DNA of 58,983 bases. Origin: an uncultured Prevotellaceae bacterium (GTDB lineage Bacteria; Bacteroidota; Bacteroidia; Bacteroidales; Bacteroidaceae). Positions within the stretch are counted from its first letter, which is position 1; each line of letters begins with the position of its first letter. The notes under the pieces were generated by a model. It had not been told where the DNA came from and ran no database searches. It was given only the letters and a program-made list of their open reading frames with translations. The stretch is taken from assembly GCA_902790625.1 (NCBI GenBank), contig CADASP010000022.1:1-58983 (forward strand), given 5' to 3'. Below are positions 14,401 through 23,488 of this stretch, in pieces. The position numbers and the translations under genes were made by a program.

Positions 14401-16926
14401 ATGGCATTAAAAAGAACTATCCAAGCAAGCCTGATCTGCCTGATGGCCAGCTTCGCAACAGCCGCTTTAGGCCAAGCCAACCTCAGTCCGAAGGCCGCCA
14501 AGGTCAGCGCCTCGGTGAACGGCGACGTGGCATCGCTGGTGAACGACAACCGCATGTCGGCCAGCAGCTTCTGGAGCACCAGCGCCAGCTCCAGTCTTGG
14601 CCAATGGGAATGGGTGGAGCTGCAATGGCAGCGCAAGAACAGCTTCACCGAGGTGCGCGCCTACTGGGCCGCGCCAAGCGAACAAACAGAGTTGCCGCAA
14701 GAGGCATACGCCGCATGGTGGGACGGCCACCAATGGCAGCAAGGCCCCACGCTGGCCGAGGCCGACGACAAGAACACCAGCACCACGGCGGTAGACATCA
14801 CCTCCAACCGCATACGCATCTATGTGCGCAGCCAGCAGAAGGTTTGCGGCATACGCGAGCTGCGCATCTTCGGCTTCGAGGGCGACGAGTGCACGCCAGC
14901 CATCATCGGCGGCACCAGCGTGATGGCATGGGAAGAGGGCATGGTGCTCTCCCCCACCCTACAGCTGCCCGACGGTGTGGAAGCTGAAGAAGGCCTGTGG
15001 GCGTGGACACTGCCGGGAGGCGGAACGGCTCAGACGAGAACCGTCGCCGTCACCGTGCCTGGCGAATACGTCGTAAGTTACGAACGGCCCTGCGGCGCAG
15101 TGACCTACTTCTCGTTCACGCTCTACGACCCCTCCGAGAAATACGTTTGGCCCACCTACTCGCCCACGCTCAACTACGACTTCCGCAGCGAGTACCCCAC
15201 CTTGCCAGCACCTACCAAAGGCCGTCTGCCAGAGAATGTGAACGTGGCTCGCGAGAAGCACGGCGAGTGGTGGAGCGTGGCCGTGGGACCCAATGCCAAC
15301 CCGCTCATCAGCGACACATCGATGGTGTTGCTGGCCAAAAAGATGGACGAGGACTTCGCCTACTTCCGCAATGTGTTTGGATGGCCGCCCGACAAGCGCG
15401 CCCGCAACGGCTACTACAGTCAGGTGTACGGTTACGGCAGCGGCCTGAGCTTCGATGCCGGCACCCCCAACACGGCCACGGGCGGATGGCAGAGCGCCAC
15501 CCACTACAACGGCAGCTCGTGGCCGATGGTGTTCCTCAGCTATTATCCCATCTACAGCTTCGACCCCCACTGCACCTACAACGACCGCATAGCGCAGCAG
15601 AACGCCTGTGTGCACGAGGGCATCCACGCCACCTTTGCCGACCTGGAAGGCTGCAAGGAGAGCGCTTGGTTCCATGAGGGCGGCAACACCTGGCTGCAAG
15701 GCGAGGCCGAGCTGGCCAAGAGCGGCAAAGCCCCCGAGAGCATGGGATGGCTCAGCGCCGGCAACATGATTGCGCCCTTCATGCCCATCGAGTGCTACAG
15801 CGGATGGCTGCAAGACGACAGTTTTGGAGGGCCATCGGCCGAGGGCGTGAACATGTACAACGGCGGACAGCAGATATGCACGTGGCGCAAGCTGCTGGGC
15901 GGCGTGCAGTATGGCGAGCTGTTTCCCCACTTCCTGAGCGAGATTATGGGTCGCGGTGCCATCCCCTGGATATGGCGCTACTGCAAGAGACGTGTGCTCG
16001 AAGGCATGGCCGACAGTCTGGGCGACAGCCAGATGCGCCACCTCATACTGGAGTACCGCGCCCGCCAGGCCATGATTGATGTGGGCCAGTGGAGCAAGGC
16101 GTGCCAGAGGCTCATCGACGACAACTGGGGAGCCAAGATTGAGCAGGAGTGGAGTCCCTACTGGAAGAAGGTGGAGCCGTGGGTGGTGACGCCCTACGCC
16201 AACATGTACCCCTGCGATGCCGTCGACAGCGCCCACTGGTGGAAACCCGAATGGCGCACCACGCCCGGCTGGAGCGGTGCCAACCAGGTGCCACTGCACG
16301 TCAGGGGCGACGTGGGCAACATGGTGAAGGTGCACTTCAAACCCCTGGGCCGCAACATGGTGTGCATGCTCTGCTATCGCAGCAAGGAGGGCAACGTCTA
16401 CTACTCGCGACCCGTGGAGGGCGAGGGCGAGGTGGTGCTGAAGTTGCAGGAGAGGCCCGCCAACAACGTGGTCATCGCCGTGGTGTGCAACACCGACTAC
16501 AAATACTTAGGCGAGCAGACGCGCAAGGCCCACTACGACTATCGCTTGCGCATGGGAGAGAACGTCTACCAGCCCGCCAAGGCCCAGCTGAAATGGTATA
16601 ACTACAAAGCCACGGTGCAGGACACGCAGTTCCTCAACGGCATCGAGGAGGCCACCACCGCAGCCACCGATGAGGTGGCCCGCTTCAGCATCAAGCCTCA
16701 GCGCACCGTGGTGCAGCGCGGCGACCGTCTGCCCCTGCACATCACGGCTGTCACACAGTGGCAGGTGCCCGTGAGGCTGTTCAACGCCAGCGGACAGTTC
16801 GTCTGCTCGCAAAGTTTCCTGCGCAATGGCGACTACGAGATTCCTGCCGACATCGTCCCCGGCATCTACATCCTGCAGGGCGAGAACGGCGGCGAAACCT
16901 GTAGCGTGAAGCTGGTGGTGAAGTAA
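14401..16926 (+). CDS. T9SS-exported protein with discoidin-like domain and HEGIH metallopeptidase-like motif
   Basis: This protein of about 841 residues has a signal peptide (cleavage near 24), then a discoidin-like beta-sandwich (about 28-165: SSASSSLGQWEWVELQWQ, IRIYVRSQQKVCGIRELRIF). The middle region contains His405-Glu406-Gly-Ile-His409, an HExxH zinc motif, followed 15 residues later by His425-Glu426-Gly-Gly, a plausible third ligand. This suggests an extracellular zinc metallopeptidase of unassigned family. The last 75 residues (PVRLFNASGQFV, then VPGIYILQG) form a type IX secretion sorting domain. The ATG at 14401 is preferred over an upstream TTG. Carbohydrate or glycoprotein binding by the discoidin part is inference. 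Confidence 0.75.
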   Translation: MALKRTIQASLICLMASFATAALGQANLSPKAAKVSASVNGDVASLVNDNRMSASSFWSTSASSSLGQWEWVELQWQRKNSFTEVRAYWAAPSEQTELPQEAYAAWWDGHQWQQGPTLAEADDKNTSTTAVDITSNRIRIYVRSQQKVCGIRELRIFGFEGDECTPAIIGGTSVMAWEEGMVLSPTLQLPDGVEAEEGLWAWTLPGGGTAQTRTVAVTVPGEYVVSYERPCGAVTYFSFTLYDPSEKYVWPTYSPTLNYDFRSEYPTLPAPTKGRLPENVNVAREKHGEWWSVAVGPNANPLISDTSMVLLAKKMDEDFAYFRNVFGWPPDKRARNGYYSQVYGYGSGLSFDAGTPNTATGGWQSATHYNGSSWPMVFLSYYPIYSFDPHCTYNDRIAQQNACVHEGIHATFADLEGCKESAWFHEGGNTWLQGEAELAKSGKAPESMGWLSAGNMIAPFMPIECYSGWLQDDSFGGPSAEGVNMYNGGQQICTWRKLLGGVQYGELFPHFLSEIMGRGAIPWIWRYCKRRVLEGMADSLGDSQMRHLILEYRARQAMIDVGQWSKACQRLIDDNWGAKIEQEWSPYWKKVEPWVVTPYANMYPCDAVDSAHWWKPEWRTTPGWSGANQVPLHVRGDVGNMVKVHFKPLGRNMVCMLCYRSKEGNVYYSRPVEGEGEVVLKLQERPANNVVIAVVCNTDYKYLGEQTRKAHYDYRLRMGENVYQPAKAQLKWYNYKATVQDTQFLNGIEEATTAATDEVARFSIKPQRTVVQRGDRLPLHITAVTQWQVPVRLFNASGQFVCSQSFLRNGDYEIPADIVPGIYILQGENGGETCSVKLVVK

Positions 16927-16972
16927 TTCTGAATGACTGCTTGAACAATCGTAATTCATAATTCACAATGAT

Positions 16973-17746
16973 ATGAGAACAAACTTCCAAACGCTACTGC
17001 TGTCCGCCATGCTGCTCATGGCGGCAGGATGCGCCCACCACTACCAGATAGCCAGCGTGAGCCGCACCCGTCTGGTCGTCGACAACCGCTACGACCGTGA
17101 GCCCGACGCCAAAGCCATGGCTTTCATCGCACCCTACCAAATGAAGGTGGACTCAATCATGAAGCCCGTGATGGGCGAGGCGGCCCGCGACATGGCCACC
17201 CGACGCCCTGAGAGCGAGATATCGAACCTGCTGAGCGACATCCTGGTGTGGGCGGCCAAGGACTATGGCGAGACGGTCGACTTCGGCGTGTACAACATCG
17301 GGGGCATCCGTGCCGCACTGTCGAAGGGCATTGTCACCTATGGCGACATCAACGACATCGCGCCCTTCGAGAACAAGATTGCCTTCACCACGCTGAGCGG
17401 GGCAAAGGTGCTGGAGCTGTTCCAACAGATTGCCAAACGCGGTGGCGAGGGCGTGAGCCACGGCGTGGAGCTGGTCATCACCCGCGACGGGCAACTGGTG
17501 TCGGCCCGGCTGAACGGCAAGGAGATAGACCCGCAGCGCAGCTACCGAGCCGTCACCATCGACTACATCGTGCAGGGCAACGACGGCATGCCCGCCTTCC
17601 GCGACGGCACCAACTTGAAATCGCCACAAGACGAGAAGGACAACTCGCGCTTCCTCATCATGAACTACTTCCGCGCCATGCACGCACAGGGCAAGAAGGT
17701 GGACGCACAGGTGGAGGGAAGGGTGCGCTATGCAAGTGAAAAGTGA
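16973..17746 (+). CDS. 5'-nucleotidase C-terminal-domain lipoprotein
   Basis: This 257-residue lipoprotein (LMAAGC lipobox) consists only of the substrate-binding C-terminal domain of UshA-type 5'-nucleotidases: ESEISNLLSDIL, VYNIGGIRAALSKG, YGDINDIAPFEN, and a late VTIDYIVQGNDGMPAF. The catalytic metallophosphatase domain is a separate gene 53 bases downstream, so domain order is swapped relative to a fused UshA. The two products probably assemble in the periplasm to hydrolyse nucleotides to nucleosides and phosphate. No frameshift joins them; each has its own start and signal peptide. Confidence 0.85.
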   Translation: MRTNFQTLLLSAMLLMAAGCAHHYQIASVSRTRLVVDNRYDREPDAKAMAFIAPYQMKVDSIMKPVMGEAARDMATRRPESEISNLLSDILVWAAKDYGETVDFGVYNIGGIRAALSKGIVTYGDINDIAPFENKIAFTTLSGAKVLELFQQIAKRGGEGVSHGVELVITRDGQLVSARLNGKEIDPQRSYRAVTIDYIVQGNDGMPAFRDGTNLKSPQDEKDNSRFLIMNYFRAMHAQGKKVDAQVEGRVRYASEK

Positions 17747-17799
17747 GAAGCGAGAAGTGACAAGTAAAAAACAGAAGATAATAACTGAATAAAGACAAT

Positions 17800-18672
17800 A
17801 TGGAAAAAGAAAGAATACCAAGGACAAGATGGATGATGCTGGCGGCAGCCTTCATTATTCATTGTTCATTATTCATTAGCCCCGCAGGGGCGCAGAAGTC
17901 GCTCACCATCCTGCACACCAACGACACCCACAGCACCGTGATGCCGCTGGGGCGCAACCTGGCCGACACCATGCTGGCCGACCGCGGCGGCTATCTGCGG
18001 CGCATCGCCCTGCTCAAGGAGGAGCGCCGCCTCGACCCACAGCTGCTGCTCTTCGACAGCGGCGACTTCTCGCAAGGCTCGGCCTACTACTCGCTGTTCG
18101 AAGGCGAGGTGGAGGTGGGACTGATGAACCAGATGGGCTACGATGCCGTCACCATCGGCAACCACGAGTTCGACTTCGGCCTCGACAACATGATTCGCAT
18201 CTTCCGCCAAGCCCGCTTCCCCATTGTGTGCTCCAACTACGACTTTGCCGACACCGAGTTGAAGGACCTGGTGAAGCCCTACATCGTGTTGAAGCGCAAG
18301 GGTGTGAAGATTGGTGTCTTCGCCCTCTGCCCGCCGCTCGAAGGACTGGTGTTCACCAAGAACTACGGTCCGCTGCGCTTCCTCGACCCCATTGAGGTGA
18401 CCCGCCAGATGGTGGACTTGCTGCGGCGGCAGAAGCACTGCGACTATGTCATCTGCCTGAGCCACTTAGGATGGACGAAAGGCGAATACCCCGACAACCG
18501 CGTCATCGCCGCCACTAACGGTGTCGACCTGGTGTTAGGCGGACACACACACACCTACTTCGACAAACTGGAGTATGTCGACAACAGTCTGGGACAGCCC
18601 GTGCCCGTAGACCAGAACGGCAAGCATGCCGCCTTCATAGGCAAGCTCACACTGACTTTTAACAAGAAATAA
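17800..18672 (+). CDS. 5'-nucleotidase metallophosphatase domain, secreted
   Basis: This 290-residue calcineurin-like phosphoesterase corresponds to the N-terminal half of UshA. A signal peptide ends near SPAGA (about 31). The metal motifs are complete: LHTNDTHS, DSGDFSQG, GNHEFDFG, a late His in CLSHLGW, and GGHTHTYF. It should hydrolyse nucleotide or related phosphate esters with a di-metal centre. It lies downstream of its detached partner domain and 2 bases before the pectinesterase gene, so all three genes appear co-transcribed. Confidence 0.88.
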   Translation: MEKERIPRTRWMMLAAAFIIHCSLFISPAGAQKSLTILHTNDTHSTVMPLGRNLADTMLADRGGYLRRIALLKEERRLDPQLLLFDSGDFSQGSAYYSLFEGEVEVGLMNQMGYDAVTIGNHEFDFGLDNMIRIFRQARFPIVCSNYDFADTELKDLVKPYIVLKRKGVKIGVFALCPPLEGLVFTKNYGPLRFLDPIEVTRQMVDLLRRQKHCDYVICLSHLGWTKGEYPDNRVIAATNGVDLVLGGHTHTYFDKLEYVDNSLGQPVPVDQNGKHAAFIGKLTLTFNKK

Positions 18673-18674
18673 TC

Positions 18675-19652
18675 ATGAAACGAATCATCATTGCGCTCGC
18701 AGCGCTCTTCGCAGCCAATGTCGGCATACAGGCCGCTGGCAAGTACGACAATCCCGACACGCTGGTGGTGGCCCGCGACGGCACCGGACAGTTCAGAACC
18801 GTAGACGAAGCCATCGAGGTGTGCCGAGCCTTCATGGACTACCACAAGGTGATCTTCGTGAAGCGCGGCATCTACAAGGAGAAGCTCATCATCCCCCAGT
18901 GGCTGCAGAACATCGAGATATGTGGCGAAGACCGCGACAACACCATCATCACCTACGACGACCACGCCAACATCAAGACTGCCGAGCGGCCCGGCGGCAT
19001 CGGCACCTTCCGCACCTACACCCTGCGCATCGACGGCAACGACATCACGCTGAAGAACATCACCATCGAGAACAACGCCGCCAAGCTGGGACAGGCCGTG
19101 GCACTGCACACGCAGGGCGACAGGCTGACCTTCGTCAACTGCCGCTTCTTGGGCAATCAGGACACGGTGTACACGGGCATGGGCGGCACACGCCTCTACT
19201 TCGACGGCTGCTACATCGAGGGCACCACCGACTTCATCTTCGGCCCGTCGACGGCGTGGTTCGAGCGCTGCACCATCCACTGCAAGTCCGACAGCTACAT
19301 CACCGCCGCCTCCACACCCCGCGACGAGGCTTTCGGCTACATCTTCAACGAGTGCACGGTGACGGCCGCCGCCAATGTATCGAAGCTGTTTCTGGGTCGT
19401 CCGTGGCGCGACTATGGCTACACGCTGTTCATGCACTGCGAACTGCCAGCGCAGATACGTCCCGAAGGATGGCACCACTGGGAGAAGCAGCGCGAGCAGA
19501 CGGCCCGCTACATGGAGTTTGAGAACCGAGGAGCCGGTGCCGCCACCGCCAACAGGGTGGCCTGGAGCCGCCAGCTGACGAAGAAGGAGGCCAAGAACAT
19601 CACGCCCGCCCGCGTCTTCAGCCGCAGCGATGCGTGGAGCGTGGCCAAATAG
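18675..19652 (+). CDS. pectin methylesterase (carbohydrate esterase family 8)
   Basis: This 325-residue secreted enzyme (signal peptide cleaved after about residue 20) has the right-handed beta-helix motifs of pectinesterases: GTGQFRTVDEAIE, KRGIYKEKL, QAVAL, GNQDTVYTG with Asp163, DFIFG with nucleophile Asp186, and LGRPW with Arg242. It removes methyl esters from homogalacturonan so that lyases or polygalacturonases can act. It follows the 5'-nucleotidase gene by 2 bases, an odd partner for a pectin enzyme. No SusC/D pair or other pectinase is nearby. It ends just before a strong bidirectional terminator. Confidence 0.92.
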   Translation: MKRIIIALAALFAANVGIQAAGKYDNPDTLVVARDGTGQFRTVDEAIEVCRAFMDYHKVIFVKRGIYKEKLIIPQWLQNIEICGEDRDNTIITYDDHANIKTAERPGGIGTFRTYTLRIDGNDITLKNITIENNAAKLGQAVALHTQGDRLTFVNCRFLGNQDTVYTGMGGTRLYFDGCYIEGTTDFIFGPSTAWFERCTIHCKSDSYITAASTPRDEAFGYIFNECTVTAAANVSKLFLGRPWRDYGYTLFMHCELPAQIRPEGWHHWEKQREQTARYMEFENRGAGAATANRVAWSRQLTKKEAKNITPARVFSRSDAWSVAK

Positions 19653-19658
19653 CCACAA

Positions 19659-19720
19659 CATCGCAGCAAAAAGGGGAGTGCACCTGCCGCGGCAGGTGCA
19701 CTCCCCTTTTTGCTGCGATG
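19659..19720. terminator. 62-bp perfect palindrome, bidirectional terminator
   Basis: The sequence is a perfect loop-free palindrome centred between 19689 and 19690. It holds AAAAAGGGGAG on one side and its complement on the other, giving A- and T-runs beside a GC-rich stem in both directions. It lies 6 bases after the pectinesterase stop and 51 bases before the end of the convergent DUF4859-type gene. Confidence 0.85.
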
Positions 19721-19771
19721 GCCGAGCCATCGCCTACGGAGAAGGGCGCAGCCACTAACGGCGCGGCCTTC

Positions 19772-22237
19772 TTATTTCACTACCTTGCGTCCGTTCAGGA
19801 TGTAGACGCCGTGCTTCGACTGCATCACCTGACGACCGCTGAGGTCGTAGACCTTGCCGGCATTGCGACTCACGGCGGTGAGGTCGTTGACACCACTGTC
19901 GAAAGCAGCAGCTGCGACGAACTTCACGTTGTAGACGAACTGCTTCTCGCCCACACGCAGGCAGAACTGGGCATAGAGCACGAAGTCGTCGGCCACATCC
20001 TCCTGTGCGTAGGTGTTGATGGTGGTCTCGCCGTTATCGTTGAGGATATACAGGAAGGCAACGCCACCAATCATGTCGGAGAATCCCTGCTGGTTGAAGC
20101 CAATACCATCCTCGCACATCACAGCCTCGCCAAACACGCCGCCCTCGGTCATTGCGCAGAGCGTCTCCTCGGAGGTCAGTTGGTCAACCGTCACGCCCAG
20201 TGCCGTTGCGGCCTCGCTCAGGTCGATAGGCATCGAGAAGTCTTCAACGCTCACGGGCAGCGTGATGTCGGCCTCGCCCACGGTCTCGTAGTTCTTCACC
20301 TCTTCCACGATGCTGTAGGAGATGTTGAAGGTCACCATCTTGCTGGTCTTCTCGTTCACATAGAAAATCTTGGCTTGGTAGACCTCGCCCACCTGGAGCG
20401 AGTTGGGGTACTGAATCATGTCGAACTTGCCGCTGACGTGTCCGCCGCAGGAGATGCCGAACCACTGTCCGTCGCCCCAGCCATTGATGTTGCGACCGTC
20501 CTTGTTGAGCCAGAAGCCGGGAGCCTCGTTGATGGTGTATTTCTTCGAGTATTTCTCATTTCCGGGTTTCTCGGTGCCATCTTCGTTCAGCTTAGCCAAG
20601 GTGTAAACGACATAGTCGGTGCCGATGTTTTCTTCAATGAAGTCGTAGGGGATATCCACGCCATCGCTCCAATAGTAGCCACTTTGGGGCTGGTGCTGAA
20701 TGATGTAGCTGCGCTGAGCCACGCTTTGGAACTCGCCATCGATGACAACCGGCGCAACGATTTTGAGCGTCACGGTGTAGGCAAATGCCTTGTTATCGTT
20801 GCCCAAGAAATAAAGAGTGACGCTTTGCTCTTGTCCCACCTCAGTGAAGTGATTGGGATACTGGCCCACACGCAGCGTGGTATAGTCGCCAGACGTTGCC
20901 GGCTCCACATAGATGGAGCAATTGCTGCCGTAGGTAATGACCATTCCATCTTCGCCAAACCAGAATCCACCGTTGTTTGCCGTTGAACTGCCAAATTCAA
21001 CATCGTCTCTCAGTGCAGCCATGTCGATGTCGGCCACTTCGCAGCCCAAAGCGGCAGCAATGGCCTCCATGTCGGGATGAATCAGCGAAGCCTCATAATT
21101 GGTAGTGAGTTCCTGCTCCACCACGACATTGTCTTCACCTACGATGGCATAGGCAGCAATGCCTTCGCCAACATCCACCTTCTCAATGTTCAGATTGTAG
21201 CGGATGCAAATGGCCTTGTCGCCCCAAATGAGATAGACATAGGTGAAGTACTGTTTGTCGCCGTCAAGCTTGTTGGGCATCTGTCCCAACACGCAGGAGA
21301 GGGTTTGCTCCTCAACGCTGAATTCGAACGACTCCATGAAGAAGTGGCAATCGTTGCCGTAGCCAGCGCGTCCGCACTCTATGCTCTGGCTGCCCTCTTG
21401 GTTGTCGTAGCCCTGCATCCAGAAGCCGATACCATTGGCCGATGCCCTGTTGGTCAGCGTGTCACTCTTGTAGGTGCCCAAAGCCACGTCGTCGCCCAAG
21501 ATGTTCTCAGGGACAAAGAGAATCTTCCTCAGCTCGTCGCCGACAGCAGCCAGGTCGGGAATACCCAGATTGGCAATGACGCTGTGCAGGTCGACATTCA
21601 CCGCATCGCTGTTATAATTGGTGCGTTGCTTCTGATTGACATCGACGGTGACTTCGCCCACGATGTCCAGGTTCTTCCACAGCAGAGTGGGTTCGGGAAC
21701 GTCGAAGACGGGTCGCTCGATGATGTCGATGGTGACATCGAAGGTGACCTCTTGCCCACCGTATTTCAGCACGAATTTCGGGGTGAACTTATCGCCCGCC
21801 TGGCACTGGTCGGGATACTGGCCAATGTTAATGACCATGAAGCCAGCCTCGGCATCCATGCCCACGGTGTTGTACCAGCGATAGAGGGAGTTGTCGACGT
21901 CCCATGCCTGGGGCAGTCCGTCGACGGTCACCCAGAAGCCGCCTTTCGACCCCTGCGTGTAGTCGTTGCTCAGGGTGCCATCGGGCAGGGTGAGGAAGAA
22001 CATGTCGTCGATGCTCGCATCTTCGCCTCCCTGCCATGCGTCGAATGCGCGTACCAGCGTGGCGGTGTCGGTGCTGAGCTTGGTGGCCACCTCCTCGAGA
22101 TTGAAATTCACGGCCTTCACGTCATAGCCCGAGGAAGGATACTGCTGAGTGGTGCCGCTGAACTGTGCCTGGGCCGACACTCCTGCTGCAAGGCAGACGA
22201 CTGCCGTGAGCAGACTACGAAGTAGATTTCTTTTCAT
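19772..22237 (-). CDS. secreted DUF4859-repeat protein with C-terminal sorting tail
   Basis: This 821-residue exported protein has a signal peptide cleaved near residue 25 (SAQAQ). It contains about four repeats of the DUF4859 pattern: a predicted helix with LGCEVADID-like sequence, then GFWxxxDG, a Gly/Trp turn, and GQYPxxxxxGxxxxVTxxF. Copies lie roughly at 40-165, 205-365, 385-500 and 525-770. The last 30 residues (VYDLSGRQVMQSKHGVYILN) are a typical Prevotella C-terminal secretion/anchoring tail. DUF4859 proteins are surface or secreted proteins of unknown ligand. It has its own promoter at 22292-22322 and converges on the pectinesterase gene. Confidence 0.78.
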   Translation of the reverse strand: MKRNLLRSLLTAVVCLAAGVSAQAQFSGTTQQYPSSGYDVKAVNFNLEEVATKLSTDTATLVRAFDAWQGGEDASIDDMFFLTLPDGTLSNDYTQGSKGGFWVTVDGLPQAWDVDNSLYRWYNTVGMDAEAGFMVINIGQYPDQCQAGDKFTPKFVLKYGGQEVTFDVTIDIIERPVFDVPEPTLLWKNLDIVGEVTVDVNQKQRTNYNSDAVNVDLHSVIANLGIPDLAAVGDELRKILFVPENILGDDVALGTYKSDTLTNRASANGIGFWMQGYDNQEGSQSIECGRAGYGNDCHFFMESFEFSVEEQTLSCVLGQMPNKLDGDKQYFTYVYLIWGDKAICIRYNLNIEKVDVGEGIAAYAIVGEDNVVVEQELTTNYEASLIHPDMEAIAAALGCEVADIDMAALRDDVEFGSSTANNGGFWFGEDGMVITYGSNCSIYVEPATSGDYTTLRVGQYPNHFTEVGQEQSVTLYFLGNDNKAFAYTVTLKIVAPVVIDGEFQSVAQRSYIIQHQPQSGYYWSDGVDIPYDFIEENIGTDYVVYTLAKLNEDGTEKPGNEKYSKKYTINEAPGFWLNKDGRNINGWGDGQWFGISCGGHVSGKFDMIQYPNSLQVGEVYQAKIFYVNEKTSKMVTFNISYSIVEEVKNYETVGEADITLPVSVEDFSMPIDLSEAATALGVTVDQLTSEETLCAMTEGGVFGEAVMCEDGIGFNQQGFSDMIGGVAFLYILNDNGETTINTYAQEDVADDFVLYAQFCLRVGEKQFVYNVKFVAAAAFDSGVNDLTAVSRNAGKVYDLSGRQVMQSKHGVYILNGRKVVK

Positions 22238-22291
22238 ACAGATTTTGGATTTAGGTTATTAATGATGTTAGTTAGTTAAATTCTCCTGCTG

Positions 22292-22322
22292 CAAAGGTAG
22301 GCAATAAAAATGAAAAGAACAA
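22292..22322 (-). promoter_or_regulatory. promoter of the DUF4859-repeat protein gene
   Basis: The minus strand reads TACCTTTG (22299-22292), preceded after 20 bases by TTG (22322-22320), a full Bacteroidetes -33/-7 match. The leader is about 50 bases. Confidence 0.75.
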
Positions 22323-22339
22323 GAAAAAAGCGAGAAAAT

Positions 22340-22418
22340 GTACTATTTAGCGATGTACAATGTACTATTTTCAGCCGAAGCGGCCCAAAACAGCACATCG
22401 CACATCGCTAAATAGTAC
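22340..22418. repeat. 17-bp inverted repeat downstream of the ROK kinase gene
   Basis: GTACTATTTAGCGATGT (22340-22356) and its exact complement (22402-22418) flank 45 bases. A further partial copy, TGTACTATTTT, lies at 22360-22370. The element sits directly after the ROK kinase stop and upstream of the DUF4859 promoter. It could terminate the kinase transcript or bind a regulator. Confidence 0.6.
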
Positions 22419-22421
22419 CTG

Positions 22422-23405
22422 CTAAATCTCCCAGCCCACGGCCGAGGCACCGAGGACGGCGGCTGAGGCGCCATCGAGTCCGCTGACGAGGAACTTGGCC
22501 TTTCCACGGAAAATCTTCAGCACGTGCTGGTCGTAGGCCTCGCGGATGGGCTTCATAATCAGCTCGCCGGCCTTGACCATGCCGCCGAAGAAGATGAATG
22601 CCTCGGGCGATGAGAAGGCGGCAAAGTCGGCGCACGCCTCGCCCAGCATGTGGCCTGTGAACTCATAGATCTCCTTGGCCAGCTCGTCGCCCTTGCCAGC
22701 GGCGATGCTCACGTCGAGCGAGGTGATCTTCTCGGGGTCCATCTCGCGCAACAGCGAGGGACGTTCGGTCTTTGCCAGCAGCTCGCGTGCCGTGCGTGCC
22801 ACGCCCGTTGCCGAGCAATAAGCCTCCAGACAGCCTGTGCGCCCGCATCCGCAGCTGCGGCCTTCGGCTCCACGCACCATGATGACATGGCCCAGCTCGC
22901 CGGCAAAGCCGTCGCAACCGTAGAGCAGCTGTCCGTTCACCACGATACCGCTGCCCACGCCGGTGCCCAGGGTGATGACGATGAAGTTCTTCATGCCACG
23001 AGCCACGCCATATACCATCTCGCCGATGGCGGCAGCGTTGGCATCGTTGGTCAGTCCCACGGGGATGCCGCCCAGCTTGTCGCTGAACATCTGTGCCAAG
23101 GGTACGACGCCATCGTGGGCCCACGCCAAGTTGGGAGCAAACTCAATGGTGCCACTGTAGTAGTTGCCATTGGGGGCACCGATGCCCATGGCCTTGATGG
23201 TGTCGATGCCTCCCACCTGCTCGATAATGGGCTGCAGCGCGTTGACCGAAGCCTCGACGAAGGCCTCGGCAGTGTCATAACCGCCCGTCTTGATGGCAGT
23301 TGTAGCCTTGATTTCGCCACGAGCATCCACGATGCCGAATACGGAGTTGGTACCGCCCAGGTCGAGTCCGATGACGTAGGGCTTGATGGTTTCTTGCTGA
23401 TTCAT
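22422..23405 (-). CDS. ROK-family sugar kinase, probable glucokinase
   Basis: This 327-residue cytoplasmic ROK kinase has an ATP phosphate-binding motif GLDLGGTNSVFGIVD near the N-terminus and the substrate motif LTNDANAAAIGE. It also has the phosphate-binding segment TLGTGVGSGIVVNG, and ELGHVIM followed by the zinc-binding CGCGRTGCLEAYCS typical of ROK glucokinases. It likely phosphorylates glucose or a related hexose with ATP. The gene follows lptD by 83 bases on the same strand and could be read through from it. An inverted repeat lies immediately after its stop. Confidence 0.9.
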   Translation of the reverse strand: MNQQETIKPYVIGLDLGGTNSVFGIVDARGEIKATTAIKTGGYDTAEAFVEASVNALQPIIEQVGGIDTIKAMGIGAPNGNYYSGTIEFAPNLAWAHDGVVPLAQMFSDKLGGIPVGLTNDANAAAIGEMVYGVARGMKNFIVITLGTGVGSGIVVNGQLLYGCDGFAGELGHVIMVRGAEGRSCGCGRTGCLEAYCSATGVARTARELLAKTERPSLLREMDPEKITSLDVSIAAGKGDELAKEIYEFTGHMLGEACADFAAFSSPEAFIFFGGMVKAGELIMKPIREAYDQHVLKIFRGKAKFLVSGLDGASAAVLGASAVGWEI

Positions 23406-23488
23406 AGTTCTACTGTTTTTAATTGTTTGTATTGGATTGAATGGGGTATTTTATGGGGGGATGGGGGAATGGGGAGGCGAATGGGACA

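Noticed and set aside
16973..18672. Frameshifted single UshA gene
   Set aside because: The two domains are in the reverse of the fused order and each has its own start codon and signal peptide, so they are two real genes.
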